From Taeniopygia guttata (Eukaryota > Chordata > Aves > Passeriformes > Estrildidae), in NCBI RefSeq assembly GCF_048771995.1, contig NC_133063.1:63967514-64031513 (forward strand): DNA of 64,000 nt, written 5' to 3'. Below, one piece after another: positions 12,701 through 23,460 of this stretch. The first letter of the stretch is position 1. Each line of letters opens with the position of its first letter. The position numbers and the translations under genes were made by a program. The notes under the pieces are model-generated. The model was not told the DNA's origin. It saw only the letters and a list, made by a program, of their open reading frames with translations, and did not search any database.

Positions 12701-15700
12701 GTCCTGGGAACACTCAGGAAACTCTGGGAAATCAGTGGGGTTTTGCTAAGTAACAGTTTCCCCTTCCTTAGGCTTGTTGGTGATGCACAGGACAGGACTA
12801 CTGTGGAATGCATCTGTTTATTTTTTAGCATCAGTTTCATTACATGGTTATGACAATGGGAGGATGCCAGCAGCTCACATCCCAGTCAGCAGACCAAGAA
12901 CTTAATATTACAACTTACTTTAAAAGCTCTTTTGACCAATCATACGAAGCACAAGCATATTGGCAGTAGTTCTATCCAATCACTATAACTACGCATACCT
13001 TTGGATAAAGCAGTGCTCGCTTATTTCGAGTACAATACTTGCTTGTAAACCTTAAGATACAGTGCACAGAGCTCCATTATTAAGCTTAGAACTTCCTAAT
13101 ATCTCACCAGATACACTTTTCTGCAACTTGGGGAGTTACTCTACCCAAGTGTTAATACAGACCGTTGTTCTATTTGTCCTTTCTTTCTACTTCTTGTATA
13201 ATTTTGCTGCTGATAAATCTTACAGCTACTGCTTAGCTTCTGTCTCTGAGGCCTGCCTTTTGCAACGTGCCCAAAACCCTCTGATTTTAAGGAATCCCAC
13301 AATGCCCTTCACATATATGTGTGTGTTTGGAAGATAAGTCTCCATCCTTAGCTCTCTCTGCATTGGTGTTACTTGCATCTGCAGTTTTAGTTCCCATTTC
13401 ACAAGTCTTTAATCGGAGTGTGAGAGTATCTGCTGAGGTATCTTAAGAGGCTGTTGGTGTTTGCAGTAGCTGGGCATGAGGAATCACAAGACATTCCAGT
13501 GTGGGAGTGCCAGGGTGCTTCCCTGTGGCAGGATGCTGTGGCTGCACCGGGCGCCAGAGCCAGCCCAGCCCTCGCCGCCAGCTGGGCACGGAGCTCCAAG
13601 GCCGGCCATGGCCTGTCTCAGGCAGGTTCTGACAGAGCACTGCAGAGAAAGCCTTTTGTGCCCCTAAACCTCTCCTGCCAGCCGTGCGCTGGAGGAGGCC
13701 TCTGCCTGAGGTGTGGGTCTGTGCCCTGTGGAGGAGCAGCAGGAAGGCTGGGACATATGGCACAGCATGGATTTGGGATGTGGCCCCTCACCAGGAAGGG
13801 TGAGGGGCCATCTCACCAGCCAGAGTACTTGTCCACTGGGTTAGTTCTGGACTGTTGGGTTTTAAAGAGTGTACAAGAGCCACTAAATGTAAATACAAGG
13901 AAAGGTCTGGTGGAAAGTAACTAATTGCACTCTACCTCCGGCCCAGAGAAGGTCTGTTGACTGCTGGAGGCAGCTGAGTGTTAGGGGTGAGGGCGGGTGT
14001 GCCAGCTTTCCTATTTTCAGTCTAAATTACAAAATGTTGAAGGGAACCTCAGTGCTTGCTGCAGAATGTGAGTGCAGCCCCAGCGTAAGGCAGGCTGGCA
14101 CTGCAGGTGAGACTCAGCACAACATGAGTAGAAAGAGGTAGAGAATAAAGGGTTTACAAAAAGTCTCAGTCTTTTGAGAAGGAATGAGCTTTTTGGATTT
14201 TCCTGAGTTTATGAACCCCTGAGTAAAGGTAATCAGGGATATGCAGGGTAAACTTGCCACTTGGTGTTTCTACTGGGCATTTTACTTTAAAGACTTACTG
14301 TCTGGAAAAGCATGCAGCCAGTCCCTGTAACATGGGATAAGCTGAAACATAAAGTTTAGAAGTGCAAAGCATAAATAATTATTCATGTGTGTGTGGTGTC
14401 CCAGCCAAACTGGAGCACCCCAAATGTGATTTTACACAAGGGTTTTCTACCCTTCAGGCAATCAGGTGCAACATGATTTGACTAATCACTGGCACCCACA
14501 CCATCATTACTAATCATAATAAAACGTTGCAAAGCAACTATATTTCTGCAGCAGTCTTGCTGCTCATCTGTTGATGCAGGCATCCTTTAAGTCAGTATTG
14601 AGACAGCTACTTACCTGTGATGCTGCTATGGTTTCTAAGGTGTTTTAGAGGCCTAGGATGCTGGTCTTTACCTTGGCTGTCCAGGGCCGTGTTTTATCCT
14701 TCATGGACAGCTCTAAGAAGCAATGTCCTTATTGCCAGGACTGGCAGTCCATTAGTTTGTTTTACTTAAGTGTGAACAATACCAAAGTCTCCAGTAAAAT
14801 TCCAGTGCCTCATTACATTGTACAGTATACTGTAAACTAATACAAGTAAACAAAGTTTACACACTTTTGTAGTATAAAAAACTGATTGATGTAATAGGAA
14901 AGTGAATTTTCCTAACAGGATTCATTGTCTTAATCAGACTACAAGTAAAAGAAATCCAAGAGAAGGATACTATGAGTAGAAATAATATTTGTGATGCACT
15001 ACAGAAAGTGCTGACTTTTACTGTAGTCTGGTGCAGGAAATACTCTTATATTTGTTTTTTTGGATGCTCAACACGTTTTCTTCATTTACATTACCATTCA
15101 ACACAGAAAGTGTAAATTTCAGCTTTTCTTTCTCCATGAGGTTAAGAGAAAAAAGAAATCTTCATTTGAATAAAATAGTAAAACCAGATTTCTGCTTTTA
15201 TTCATTCTTCTTGTGCTCATTCTGACTCTATTTCAGCAAAATCTTGCAAGGAGAAGTACATTTCACACTGGTACAGTTGTAATTTCCAACCTGTGCATCA
15301 GAATTTTAGAAGTTCCTTATATTTTCATCTTAGTACAGAAATGTTATAAAAAGCACTTGTATGCACATCTAAATAGATAAGTCCCCTAAATATGAATGTG
15401 CTTTATTGTAGCTTTTCCATAATTTTGTTATAATTATTTGAATCTGTGTTGGACCTAGAGTTATGTAAAATGGGTAGAGTAATTTTTAAAGACTGGCTCA
15501 TTTCTTCAAATTTACTGAGCAGGTTTTTCCAAAGCTTGGAAACTGCTGTTCTGAGCTACCGAGCAAATCTTAATTTAAGTTGTGTGCTAGCTGGAAATAC
15601 AAACCAGACTTTCCTAAATTAGTGTCTGTAGTTTAGACATAATAGACCTTCCTTCCCAAGTTGTTGGCTTTGCTGTAGCACAGGTTCTTACCCCCTTCCT

Positions 15701-16987
15701 GTTGTCTGTTCCACAGGTAGCTCGTTGCTGCTTTTGCTGTGCACCTGACGGAGATGGTAATTATGTTTTCTCTGCACAATTTACCCTTTTTTTGGCTTGT
15801 GGACCAAAGCCAAGAGAGAAAGGACACAGCTGTGGATGGAGAACTGCTCTTGCCCTCATTCAGGAGTACTGAATGCAAACTGAAGCTGATGAAGTGCTCC
15901 AAGTTAGGCTACAGAGGGAATCAAGAGATGTCACAACACCATTTCAAAAATACTAGGCTAGTTAATAATTCTTCAAAGTACATTTCATTCCTGCAACATA
16001 CAAAGAGTAATCTCTGGTTTTGGCATGCCTGTGAGTGCAACTGGCTGCTGGACTTTTGGCTCAGCAGCTCTGCAGGGACTGCAGTTGAGGAGTGAGATAG
16101 GAAGGGAGTGTCCTGTTTGCAGACCTGGTACAATCAGGATTATCAGCTTGGTCTTGCCAGAAAAATATTACAGAGTAATTGTAGAGCAATTTAAATGCTC
16201 TCAATGCTCAAAATGTACTCAGTAAACCCAGGAAGTTGCTACGAGGCAGGATTTCAGTCTTAATCCAGTTTTTCACTCAGGGTTTAGGCCCATGCCCGGA
16301 GGATGAGAAAATGTTCAAGTGTCTGTGTCAATCACGCTTTCCCAAATCACACCACAGATGTTTTGCTGTGTTCTCTGTGAAGCCAACTGCTGTTTTCAGT
16401 TCTCATTAGATCTACATAACTTTCTTGTTTCCTATCTCTTGTAGCTGATGCTGAAGAGCATGTTGAAAAAAGGGGAGGCCAGACTGTGGTTTACGATGAG
16501 AAGAAGGGCACAGTGTACAGTTATGCCTACTTCCACTTTGTTTTCTTCCTGGCTTCCCTCTATGTGATGATGACAGTAACCCATTGGTTCCAGTAAGTGT
16601 ATTTCTTTAATGCCGAGAAATGAACGTCTCTCTTTGTTGAGAGGGAAAATGTGAATGGGAAGTTTGGCTCTGTGGGTGTTTCCAGCCCTTATGGTAGAAG
16701 TTTGAAGAGATGTTACAAGTCTTGGGCATTCTTGAGCAAGATCTTGCTCTGTAAAGGACTGTTCTCCCTTGCTTCCTCCATGGTTTAACCTTGTTAACGC
16801 CTTTTGTGTAATTCAATTTTTTTTTTCTCCCCTTAACAGTTACGAAAGTGCTCAGATTGAAAAATTCTTCACTGGAACCTGGTCTATCTTCTGGATTAAG
16901 ATGGTCTCCTGTTGGTTTTGTGTCTTCCTGTACTTATGGACTCTTATTGCTCCGCTCTGTTGCCCAACCAGAGAATTCTCAGTGTGA
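593..16987 (+). CDS. SERINC5: SERINC5, serine incorporator 5 (3' ten coding exons; 5' end outside window)
   Basis: Multi-exon coding region: 593-771, 1080-1162, 4044-4137, 5666-5877, 6606-6701, 10404-10530, 12099-12165, 15717-15756, 16445-16592, 16840-16987. Every intron is GT-AG and the phases join without a break, giving 397 residues that align end to end with human SERINC5 (recalled), from the IPF-x-x-MCKG region after the first membrane segment to the [10 protein letters not shown]-terminus. The family are polytopic membrane proteins of about ten helices in the plasma membrane and endosomes; human SERINC5 scrambles lipids and, when built into virions, lowers infectivity of some retroviruses. 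Most other SERINCs are less similar; the loop ahead of [11 protein letters not shown] and the TREFSV end point to SERINC5. The one or two 5' exons that should encode the cysteine-rich N-terminus and first helix lie left of base 1. No frameshift or stop was seen, so it looks intact. Confidence 0.96.
1080..1162 (+). CDS. SERINC5: SERINC5 coding exon (probably exon 4)
   Basis: An 83-nt exon encoding [20 protein letters not shown] followed by DQDTFLH. It is one membrane helix and the conserved SGAFFIPD segment of the family. The acceptor CATACAG is preceded by an unusually long run of 24 T at 1041-1064. The donor is G|GTATGT. Confidence 0.94.
1163..4043 (+). other. SERINC5: SERINC5 intron, no further features seen
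   Basis: This 2.9-kb intron separates the DQDTFLH and AWRYVGA exons. It holds T-rich simple runs near 2690-2735 and 3050, but I recognised no mobile element. Short open frames on both strands here lack splice or codon support. Confidence 0.6.
4044..4137 (+). CDS. SERINC5: SERINC5 coding exon (probably exon 5)
   Basis: A 94-nt exon after CCTTGCAG. It encodes [20 protein letters not shown] then [12 protein letters not shown]. This is a membrane helix ending in the LVEFAHKWN motif, which is almost invariant in SERINC proteins. The donor is TTG|GTATGT and the exon ends in phase 2. Confidence 0.96.
5666..5877 (+). CDS. SERINC5: SERINC5 coding exon (probably exon 6)
   Basis: The longest visible coding exon (212 nt) after CTCCCCAG. 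It starts [20 protein letters not shown] and carries two membrane helices, the second being [20 protein letters not shown], followed by PCVQN. The [12 protein letters not shown] and ISPCVQN blocks match the family closely. The donor is C|GTGAGT. The GC content is higher than in the flanking introns. Confidence 0.96.
6606..6701 (+). CDS. SERINC5: SERINC5 coding exon (probably exon 7)
   Basis: A 96-nt exon encoding [20 protein letters not shown] followed by [12 protein letters not shown]. The [25 protein letters not shown] block is a SERINC hallmark spanning a membrane helix. The acceptor is ATTAAG, a weaker AAG type, and the donor is A|GTAAGT. Confidence 0.95.
6817..7955. repeat. Tandem duplication of a roughly 568-bp unit
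   Basis: Two diverged direct copies lie head to tail, at about 6817-7384 and 7385-7955. Both start TGTGAAAAACAC, and both contain GTTTAATAGTAAT, CCTTAAAAGCAATAGT, ATCTCATACAT, TAAATCAATTTCTT, AGTATCTTA and AGCCTAAAAGCTATATTTA in the same order. The family was not identified. It is AT-rich and lies in the SERINC5 intron between 6702 and 10403, next to a solo LTR. Confidence 0.8.
7949..8520. repeat. Short (about 65-bp) duplicated unit interrupted by an LTR
   Basis: With the LTR at 7992-8427 left out, the flanks form two related units. One begins TATAGTATTCCTTTTAATATTTG at about 7949; the other begins TATAGTAATTAATTTTAACATTTG at about 8453. Both continue through AAGAGC and then TATGCATTTTT. The array therefore predates the LTR insertion. 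Confidence 0.6.
7992..8427 (-). mobile_element. Solo LTR of an avian endogenous retrovirus (436 bp)
   Basis: Read on the minus strand it starts TGTTGGGGAACGG at 8427 and ends CCCACATCA at 7992, the TG...CA ends expected of an LTR. The hexamer ATATAG flanks it directly at 7986-7991 and 8428-8433, a 6-bp target-site duplication. A TATATAAG box lies at 8072-8079 on the minus strand. No internal viral sequence remains, so it is a solo LTR left by recombination. A 6-bp duplication fits class II (beta-like) elements by general knowledge; the family itself was not identified. Confidence 0.8.
10404..10530 (+). CDS. SERINC5: SERINC5 coding exon (probably exon 8)
   Basis: A 127-nt exon after TTTGTTAAG. 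It encodes [20 protein letters not shown] then [20 protein letters not shown] ahead of YS. NIT is an N-glycosylation sequon in the large extracellular loop, matching the known glycosylated site of human SERINC5. A membrane helix starts at GLGTTILFG. The donor is TTG|GTAAGT and the last codon is split as TG|T (Cys). Confidence 0.94.
10648..10686. repeat. Three copies of a 13-bp repeat
   Basis: GAATTGTCCTCAG, GAATTGTCCTGTG and GTATTGTCCTCAG follow each other without a gap, about 120 bp after a SERINC5 exon. This is a small intronic minisatellite. Confidence 0.85.
12099..12165 (+). CDS. SERINC5: SERINC5 coding exon (probably exon 9)
   Basis: A 67-nt exon after TCCTCCTAG. It encodes [20 protein letters not shown] followed by TE, the start of the cytoplasmic loop that ends with the cysteine-rich segment of the next exon. 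The STTR-SS-AL motif is shared with human SERINC5. The donor is GAA|GTGAGT, phase 0. Confidence 0.92.
12166..15716 (+). other. SERINC5: SERINC5 intron with an LTR and a GC-rich patch
   Basis: This 3.55-kb intron holds the LTR at 12775-13301 and a GC-richer stretch at about 13440-13820. That stretch stays open on both strands but shows no protein family, splice consistency or codon pattern. Nothing else was recognised. Confidence 0.6.
12775..13301 (-). mobile_element. Probable avian endogenous retrovirus LTR
   Basis: On the minus strand it starts TGTGGGATTCC at 13301 and ends ATCACCAACA at 12775, about 527 bp. An AATAAA hexamer on the minus strand (12817-12822) sits about 40 bp before the 3' end, as in an R-U5 layout. 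The middle of the element recalls passerine-type LTRs, which is recollection. I could not find a convincing target-site duplication or internal sequence, so the exact ends are uncertain. Confidence 0.65.
15717..15756 (+). CDS. SERINC5: SERINC5 coding micro-exon (probably exon 10)
   Basis: A 40-nt exon between CCACAG and GTAATT. It encodes [13 protein letters not shown], the cysteine-rich cytoplasmic segment that corresponds to IARCCFCFSPGG in human SERINC5 (recalled). Four cysteines within five positions make it a likely palmitoylation patch, by inference. Its phase fits exactly between the neighbouring exons. Confidence 0.9.
16445..16592 (+). CDS. SERINC5: SERINC5 coding exon (probably exon 11)
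   Basis: A 148-nt exon after CTCTTGTAG. It begins [20 protein letters not shown], an acidic and basic cytoplasmic loop, and goes on through [20 protein letters not shown] and VMMTVTHWF. The [25 protein letters not shown] block is the strongest SERINC signature in the window. The donor is CA|GTAAGT. Confidence 0.97.
16840..16987 (+). CDS. SERINC5: SERINC5 last coding exon with stop
   Basis: Starts after CCTTAACAG. It encodes [20 protein letters not shown] then [20 protein letters not shown] and CPTREFSV, with stop TGA at 16985-16987. It is the last membrane helix and a short cytoplasmic tail. The CCPTREFSV end is that of SERINC5. Confidence 0.97.
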
Positions 16988-19940
16988 ACAGTCTAAAGGT
17001 CATTTTAAGTTTTTTTCTCTTTTTGTTTTTTCCTTTTTTTTTTTTTGAATGAGGAAACACCAATTACCCATTTATCATATTGTACCAGTTATTACCGTTT
17101 TTAGTCAAACTAAGCAAATTGAAGACTTTTTTTTACTATTTTTTATTATCATGAGCAAGCATTGCCTAAGGGAACAAATCTGTTTTGAAACTTTACAATG
17201 CTTATGTGTGGTGTGTATAAAACACAGTTGTTGCATAAACTGGAATAAGTGAAATACTCTTCAAATAACTGACAATCTTTCTCTGGCTTCATTGACAAGA
17301 AAAGAAAAACTCTTGGTGCAGATGGTATCTTCTTACTTCCCAGGAATGTTTGGTATTTTCCAGAAAATATCCATTCATTCCTTTTTATACTTTTTCATTA
17401 ACTGTTTCTTTTACAGTTTGCAGTGATGATTTGAACTGCTGTTTTGTACAGCATATAATTCTTTTAAGTAGTATCAAGATAATTTTTTTTCCAAAACCAT
17501 ATCTAAATATGTCTGTAGAAATAAGAGAATATATAAAATTTGACTGCCAAAGCATCTACTAAAAATTGTTTATCTAAGTATTAAATATATTAAATTATTT
17601 TATACCTAGATTGAGAAAGAATGTACCAATGATAGTAAAGTATTTATTCTATTATTACTTTAAAGACACTTGGATATTTTATGCAATTCAGATTTAGCCC
17701 AGTTAATAACTGAAGGGGAGTTCTATACACAAATTCTCAAACTGAATTTTGTCCAATTTTGCTTTACCAGGTCACTCAAAAGTTGAGTATACTGTATGGG
17801 GATGTATTATAAGGTACATTCTTTATTCACATCATTTACTGTTGATAAAAGGATATTTAAGGGAGCACTGCCCGTTGCTGTTAAATTTAAAAGTGGGGTG
17901 CTCATTTACTTTTCTGCCCTGGTGTTTCATCTTGAATCTAAAGGTCTCCCAGGTCTTCAGTTCTGTTTCCATAAGTAGTTTTACAATATTTTAGATGAAT
18001 TGATGGTCAGAAAAGAACTACAGTGTGTAATCATCTTTTCTGCTTGTGTGTTGGTTGGAAAGTATTTTTTCAAACTGCTATATTTTTATACTCCTCTGTT
18101 GATACTAGTTTTGCTGTTGGCATGGGAGTTAGCCAGCCAATGTATTAATGAAGACAAAATTCTCTTGTAGATCTCCTATTCCAAACACTGGAGTAAGCAG
18201 TCAGAAAAGCAAAACCAGAAGACACAAATACAACAGGCAGCTGCCTTAGTACAAATGACTTGACAATATTAAACACTCTCTTGTAACCTTTTTTAAAATT
18301 AATTTAAGCAGATGATTTAGTGGTAAAACAACAGCTCAAATACCCTCAATGCTGAAAAAGATTGAACCCCCATATTTACCTGCATTCTGATGGGATGAAT
18401 TTATGACTTGAGCTAGTCCTGGTGGTTTTTGTCTTCTCTCACTCAACATGTATATTCACACACATGTACAGTATAAAATATCAACCAATTAGCAGCTCTC
18501 TTTTTTAAAAAAATATGATTGAGCCTTAAATCTTCATCCACTGCTTTCTGCAAATCAAAAAAAGCACAACATGATACCAGTGGGTTGGCCAAAAGATTTG
18601 CATGCCTTAGTTGTTCTGTTGTAATAGTTAATGGCTAATGCCCACCTGCATCTTAATCTTAACATGTCGGATCCTGATTCTCATCTTGTTTTCATTGCCA
18701 TTTTTTAGCTGCCTTGTTGTTACAGTATCCCAGGGCTTCTGTCCTGTTTGGAGCTTTCTAGGGATGTTATCTTCCCCACCCTGTGCACTCTTATCTGAAA
18801 CAAAATCTTCAGGTCTGCAATCCTGTCTACTTATGCCACCTATCCCAGTGATTGGAGCCTCAAAATACAGGTCCTGAGATCTAAGGGCAGGAGGAGTCTG
18901 TCTAGCAGTGACTGCCTTGGTGTTTGCACCAAGAGTTAAAAACAGCAGTTGAAGCTGGGCTTTGACACTGAGTTAGAAGAGCAACAAGTAACTTTGGACA
19001 GGGAGGCAGATTTTCCTCTTTCCCTTTGCTTCTGCTGGGGGGTTCTGATCCTGCCAAGAGCTTTGCTAGCATGGAGACCTGACAGAACATTTTTGTTCTG
19101 CATTTAGAGTCTTGCTATGCAGATACTTCTGCAGCTGAAGAAGGCCTTTATCAATGCTTTTTCAATCCAGAAGCATTTATCTGTCCCATCTCTAAGATAA
19201 GAGCTTGTGGGCTGTGCAATGATGACTAACAGTTGTCCCACCTAACTCACCAGCAGTTCTGACAAACAGTTTTGATCCAGTGCTATAGTTGTGTGCTACA
19301 TCTGAAATAGTCCAGGCTGATGCCTTGCCTGATCCTAAGAGGCATGCCAGATTTACCATCTAGTGCCATATATGCTGTACTATGAGAGACCGAGCTTGGT
19401 AGGGTTTTTTTTGTTTGGTTGGTTTTTTGTTTTGTTTTTGTTTGGTTGGTTTTTTGGTTCTTTTTCCTAAATTAGCCATGGTTCTTGTAACAGAACAACC
19501 AGGGAAAGGAGCTTTACAGAGGAAGGCACACACTCTGTCAAGTTATAGGGCAGGGAAAGGTTCTTGTTGTCTGGCTCTCATAACAGGCATCCCAGTCACA
19601 AATGTGGATAATAGTGGTCTTGATCCTTGGATGTTCTTGTTTACAGAAACACGTATTTTGTCTACTATTTGCATCAGGGCTTTCTGCACCTCCTTGTGCT
19701 GTTTGTTTTACAGTTTGTGTTTTGGGAAATAGGTTTTGCACAGAGGAAACAAGGCTGTAAAAAGAAAATCCATGAGTGAGGCATGAGTTCATTCTTCTTA
19801 CACAGCACTCACCTCACTGAGCTGCTCCTTCATCCTTCCCCACTAATAACTATTGACCTTAAGTGTGTAATTGGCAGGTATGCACAGAGTGGGAATAGGA
19901 CAGTGCCTGTCTACACAGTTTTGTCTACTTTGAGCAAATG

Positions 19941-19970
19941 TTTGGGGGGAAACCCCCAAAAATAAATAAC
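19941..19970 (+). promoter_or_regulatory. Perfect hairpin with GAAA loop abutting an internal poly(A) hexamer
   Basis: TTTGGGGG (19941-19948) pairs perfectly with CCCCCAAA (19953-19960) around a GAAA loop. The next bases are AATAAATAAC. In RNA this is an 8-bp, G:C-rich stem with a GNRA-type tetraloop touching a possible poly(A) signal. Any function is inference. Confidence 0.5.
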
Positions 19971-21388
19971 TTTGAGGGCCTCTGTGTCCATGGTGCCCCA
20001 GATCCAGCTGTGGACTTTCAGGCCTTTCTACGGGATCAGTAACTAGTAGCACTTGGGTGTGCAAAGACTCTAGTTCCTCACCAAGACAAGGCTTCCTGCT
20101 GGCCAGGCAAATACTGCAGCCTTAGTGTTTGCTGTAAAATCTGTACTGTGAACTTCCATGTGCAACTACATAAAATCCTTGGCTCGGGTCAAGGAATCAA
20201 ATTCCCAGCCCATAGATTCCAAACAGTTCATGCAAATGGGCTTAAAAAAAGCTTGTTAAGAAGTGCCTTCATACCTACTGCTGTGATAACTATTAATTCA
20301 GGTGGCACTAGAACTGGAAAACCTGCACTGAGCCTGTGACTGGGTGATGCTGCCTTATAGATTACACCAGTGTGTAAAAGGCACAATCAGATCCGGGGTG
20401 CACATGGAAGACCAAACAATCCGTGCTTGACAAACCTTTGGGGATAAGACTGCTTCAGGTATTACTGTGCAGTGGAAAATTAAGTGGGAAAACTCACAAG
20501 TAGCCTGATGCTCTTGTAAATAAATAATTTTTTTACATTTAAGCTGTAAACAGTTAACTTTCTCTCCCCATACCTGAAAGTGCAGGTGACTGTCTGCTGA
20601 GGCAGTTCACAGCACAGTGTCTATCCTGCCTTGTACTTTGTTTGTTCATTGAATTTGTTCCCAGATGTAAGCAGTGCAGCACTTCTGGCTCCTAGTGGTT
20701 TTGGGCTGTGTGAAGTGAGGAAGCTTACAAAGACAGCAAGACCAGAAATTTCCTCTGTTTAAATTTGAACTAATGCTATTTTTAATAGACTCTTGGAGGA
20801 ACAGACAGTGTTGACAGAAGTCCTGCTGGGAAGGTGAAACAATTTTATTGGCTTATTTCTACTTCATCAAATTTGCCATCATAAAGTTTATATAGGACAT
20901 CACTGCTGCACTGTCATCTGAGACTGGAACAATTTTACTTCTTTTCGTGAAGGCAGCCAAGAGCCACAGTCATGACTGGTTCTTGGTTGGGGTGAAATAA
21001 GTGAGACAGACTTAGAGAGCAAGTGTCTGAATCCAAGTAACTGGACTAACAAATGAGATGATAAAACTTTACTAGGAATATGTGGAAAACAGATGGGTAT
21101 GCTCGTTTTGCATTGGCCACATAATTCCTCAAAGTGTGTGGGCAGCCCTTGCAGCTGGATGCCAATTAAGGAGCTCCACTGCAATCACACATTGAAGGTA
21201 TTGCATGTACTCTTACTTTTCTCCTTTGAGCATTTCCATGAGGTTCAAACAGCTTGTACATGTCCAGCTAATGTGGTAAATCCTGCCTGGGCTGCTTTCC
21301 TCTGAAATGCAGAATTCAGTGTTGCTAGTGTATGTATAATCCAGAGAGAGGGTTTCTCCCCTCGCAGAATCATAAACACTGCATGCCT

Positions 21389-21401
21389 ATTTATTTATTT
21401 A
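21389..21401 (+). promoter_or_regulatory. AU-rich element (three overlapping AUUUA pentamers)
   Basis: ATTTATTTATTTA within the inferred 3' UTR gives three overlapping AUUUA pentamers, the class of element linked to mRNA decay. The match is short and may be chance. Confidence 0.4.
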
Positions 21402-23415
21402 TTTGTTGTTTTAGCACCTTTTTACAAGTCTATGAGCGCTTTGAGATTATAAATTAAGCATGTGTAATTGCTTTGTCAGCTACTGCTGCAGCCATTTCTG
21501 GGCTGGAACATTATTATTAACAAAGCAACCGTTGCACTTGTGAAAAAGCTGGTTTTTAACAGTTCCTTGGTTTTGAATGATGGCATGAGGAAAATTTGGG
21601 TACTTAAGATAGTGCTGCTTGAACTTTGGCTGGCAGCCCACAGTATAGTGGGCATCTCTGAACAGATCAGCAACAAAATAATCCATTGACTGTTTTAAAA
21701 CTGTGCTATAAAGATTTTATAAACTGCTAGGCTTTTCTCCTAGGTTAATGAAGCAAAATACCACATGACCATACCCTTATGGCTAGATGAGTTGCAATTA
21801 TCCACAGCTAAAATTTTACTCTAATTTTTCTTCTGGGATTTAGAAGCAATGTCTTTCACTTTGATGCTGTATCTCTTTGTTTTACTTGTCTTTTTCTCCT
21901 TGGATTTGTTTTTTAAAGGCAATGTAGACCTCCTTCATTCCCAGACAACCTGCTGCCTGTCAAATGGGATGTCTTTGGTGCTAGAAATTAGCAAAGACCT
22001 CTTTGCCAAGTCTTACTGATCCTTTCCTTTTTGCAGCAGGACAGCCTGTAGCATTGCAGCAGAGTCAAGGATCATAGTTTATTACATGGATCAGTTTTTC
22101 TCTGTGACAACTGCTTCTTTGTTTTCCAAAGTGGCCTATGAGTTCTTGTGGGCGGGAAACACATAATGAACACCATGACATTTTACTAGTGTTTTCAGTT
22201 TTGTAAACAGTAGTTAAAATTCAGTGTTTCACATGACTGTGCAAGTGAATGCCAGGGGTCAAGTGCTTAGAAAGCTTTAGAGCAGGATACATAGCTTGGG
22301 AACTGGTGTGCCTCTGCATTTTCTACATCCTCATGGCAGAGTGCCCAAGTGCCCCAGGATGGGGATGTAGACACACTGTACAGAGTTTGAAGCAGCAGCT
22401 TTGAGAGACTGGCATGATGACTGCTTTCTAATGCCCAAGGAAATTCTGTAGGTTTCAAGTAGGCCTTAAATCCCATTTGTTCACGGGTTTTTATGGAATC
22501 TGGATTTGATTCTTTCCACACCTGTTCAATAATGTTGTTTTTAAAAAGCTAGACTTTATTTCAGATACAAGCCACGCTGGCTTCCCCGCTGCCTGCCAGT
22601 CCCTGATAATTCCCAGCGCGTAGCGTACAGACATTTTCACAGACTTGTTCAGAGCCACATTCATCAGCTTTGAAACCACTCCAGCAGCCTAAAGCTTCCA
22701 GGGCTTTTGCTCACCAGAGCTGCAGGGTGCAGCACTGCAGCCATGCTTTTGCCAAAGAAGCCTCAGCGTGAAGCCAAGAAGAAAGTGCAAAGCCAAGAAT
22801 TCTGCAAAACTAAGGGGAAATAATGGATCACTGGACATACCATAGCTTTAGTTTTCCTCTTACTGATGGAAGTCCAGGTGCTTAGATGTCCTTTGGACAT
22901 CCATGCAGACTTAAAGTGTGGAGAATTAACTTCCAGATAAAATCATTCTACTTGTGATATACAAGCTGAGAAAAGATTTACTAGGAACATTTGGATTCAG
23001 TGTCTGTTTTTTGTTCACCACTGATGTGTGGTGTTCAGTCTCATGTATGCCATGTTCAAAAACTGGATGCAAAATACTCAAAATATAAACACATTTTCTT
23101 AATGATGAGGGGATTTAAATTAGTCTTTTTCAAGGTTCTTATATCTCAAGGGAACTTTTTGGTTTGTATTGTGTGGTTTTATTAAGCTGTAGCACAGTGA
23201 AGTTTGCTAGTTTATTTAACTTTTTTGCAAGTGTTGTGGTCTTTAGTAACTGTAAAAGTTCAACTTTTAAGGATTGGTAAAGACTCCAGAATTGTAAGAT
23301 CTTACTTGTAAAATAGTCAAGAGCTTGGCCTTTTTAGCATGTTAATGGTTTTTATGGACATTTCCTTTTGTATACTGAATGAATGTATTGTTTTAGATTT
23401 AATGTTTAATGGACC

Positions 23416-23443
23416 AATAAAGTTTTCTTACATTTGAAATAAA
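23416..23443 (+). promoter_or_regulatory. SERINC5: Paired SERINC5 poly(A) signals
   Basis: AATAAA at 23416-23421 and again at 23438-23443, followed at once by GTGTTGTG, a GT-rich downstream element. This is the most convincing transcript end on this strand. Confidence 0.65.
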
Positions 23444-23460
23444 GTGTTGTGATACATTAA

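Larger units (their letters stand above)
16988..23460 (+). other. SERINC5: SERINC5 3' untranslated region (inferred, about 6.4 kb)
   Basis: No further coding exon or supported gene lies between the stop and two close poly(A) signals at 23416 and 23438. A 3' UTR of this size is inferred from that and from the long 3' UTRs known for this gene in mammals; shorter forms are possible. Internal AATAAA hexamers occur at 19961-19966 and 20519-20524. A GT-rich stretch (GTGTTGTG) follows the last signal. No mobile element was recognised here, unlike in the introns. Confidence 0.6.

Noticed and set aside
13454..13924. 156-codon open frame in a SERINC5 intron
   Set aside because: It lies in a GC-rich intronic patch, is open on the other strand too, matches no family I know and has no splice link to SERINC5.
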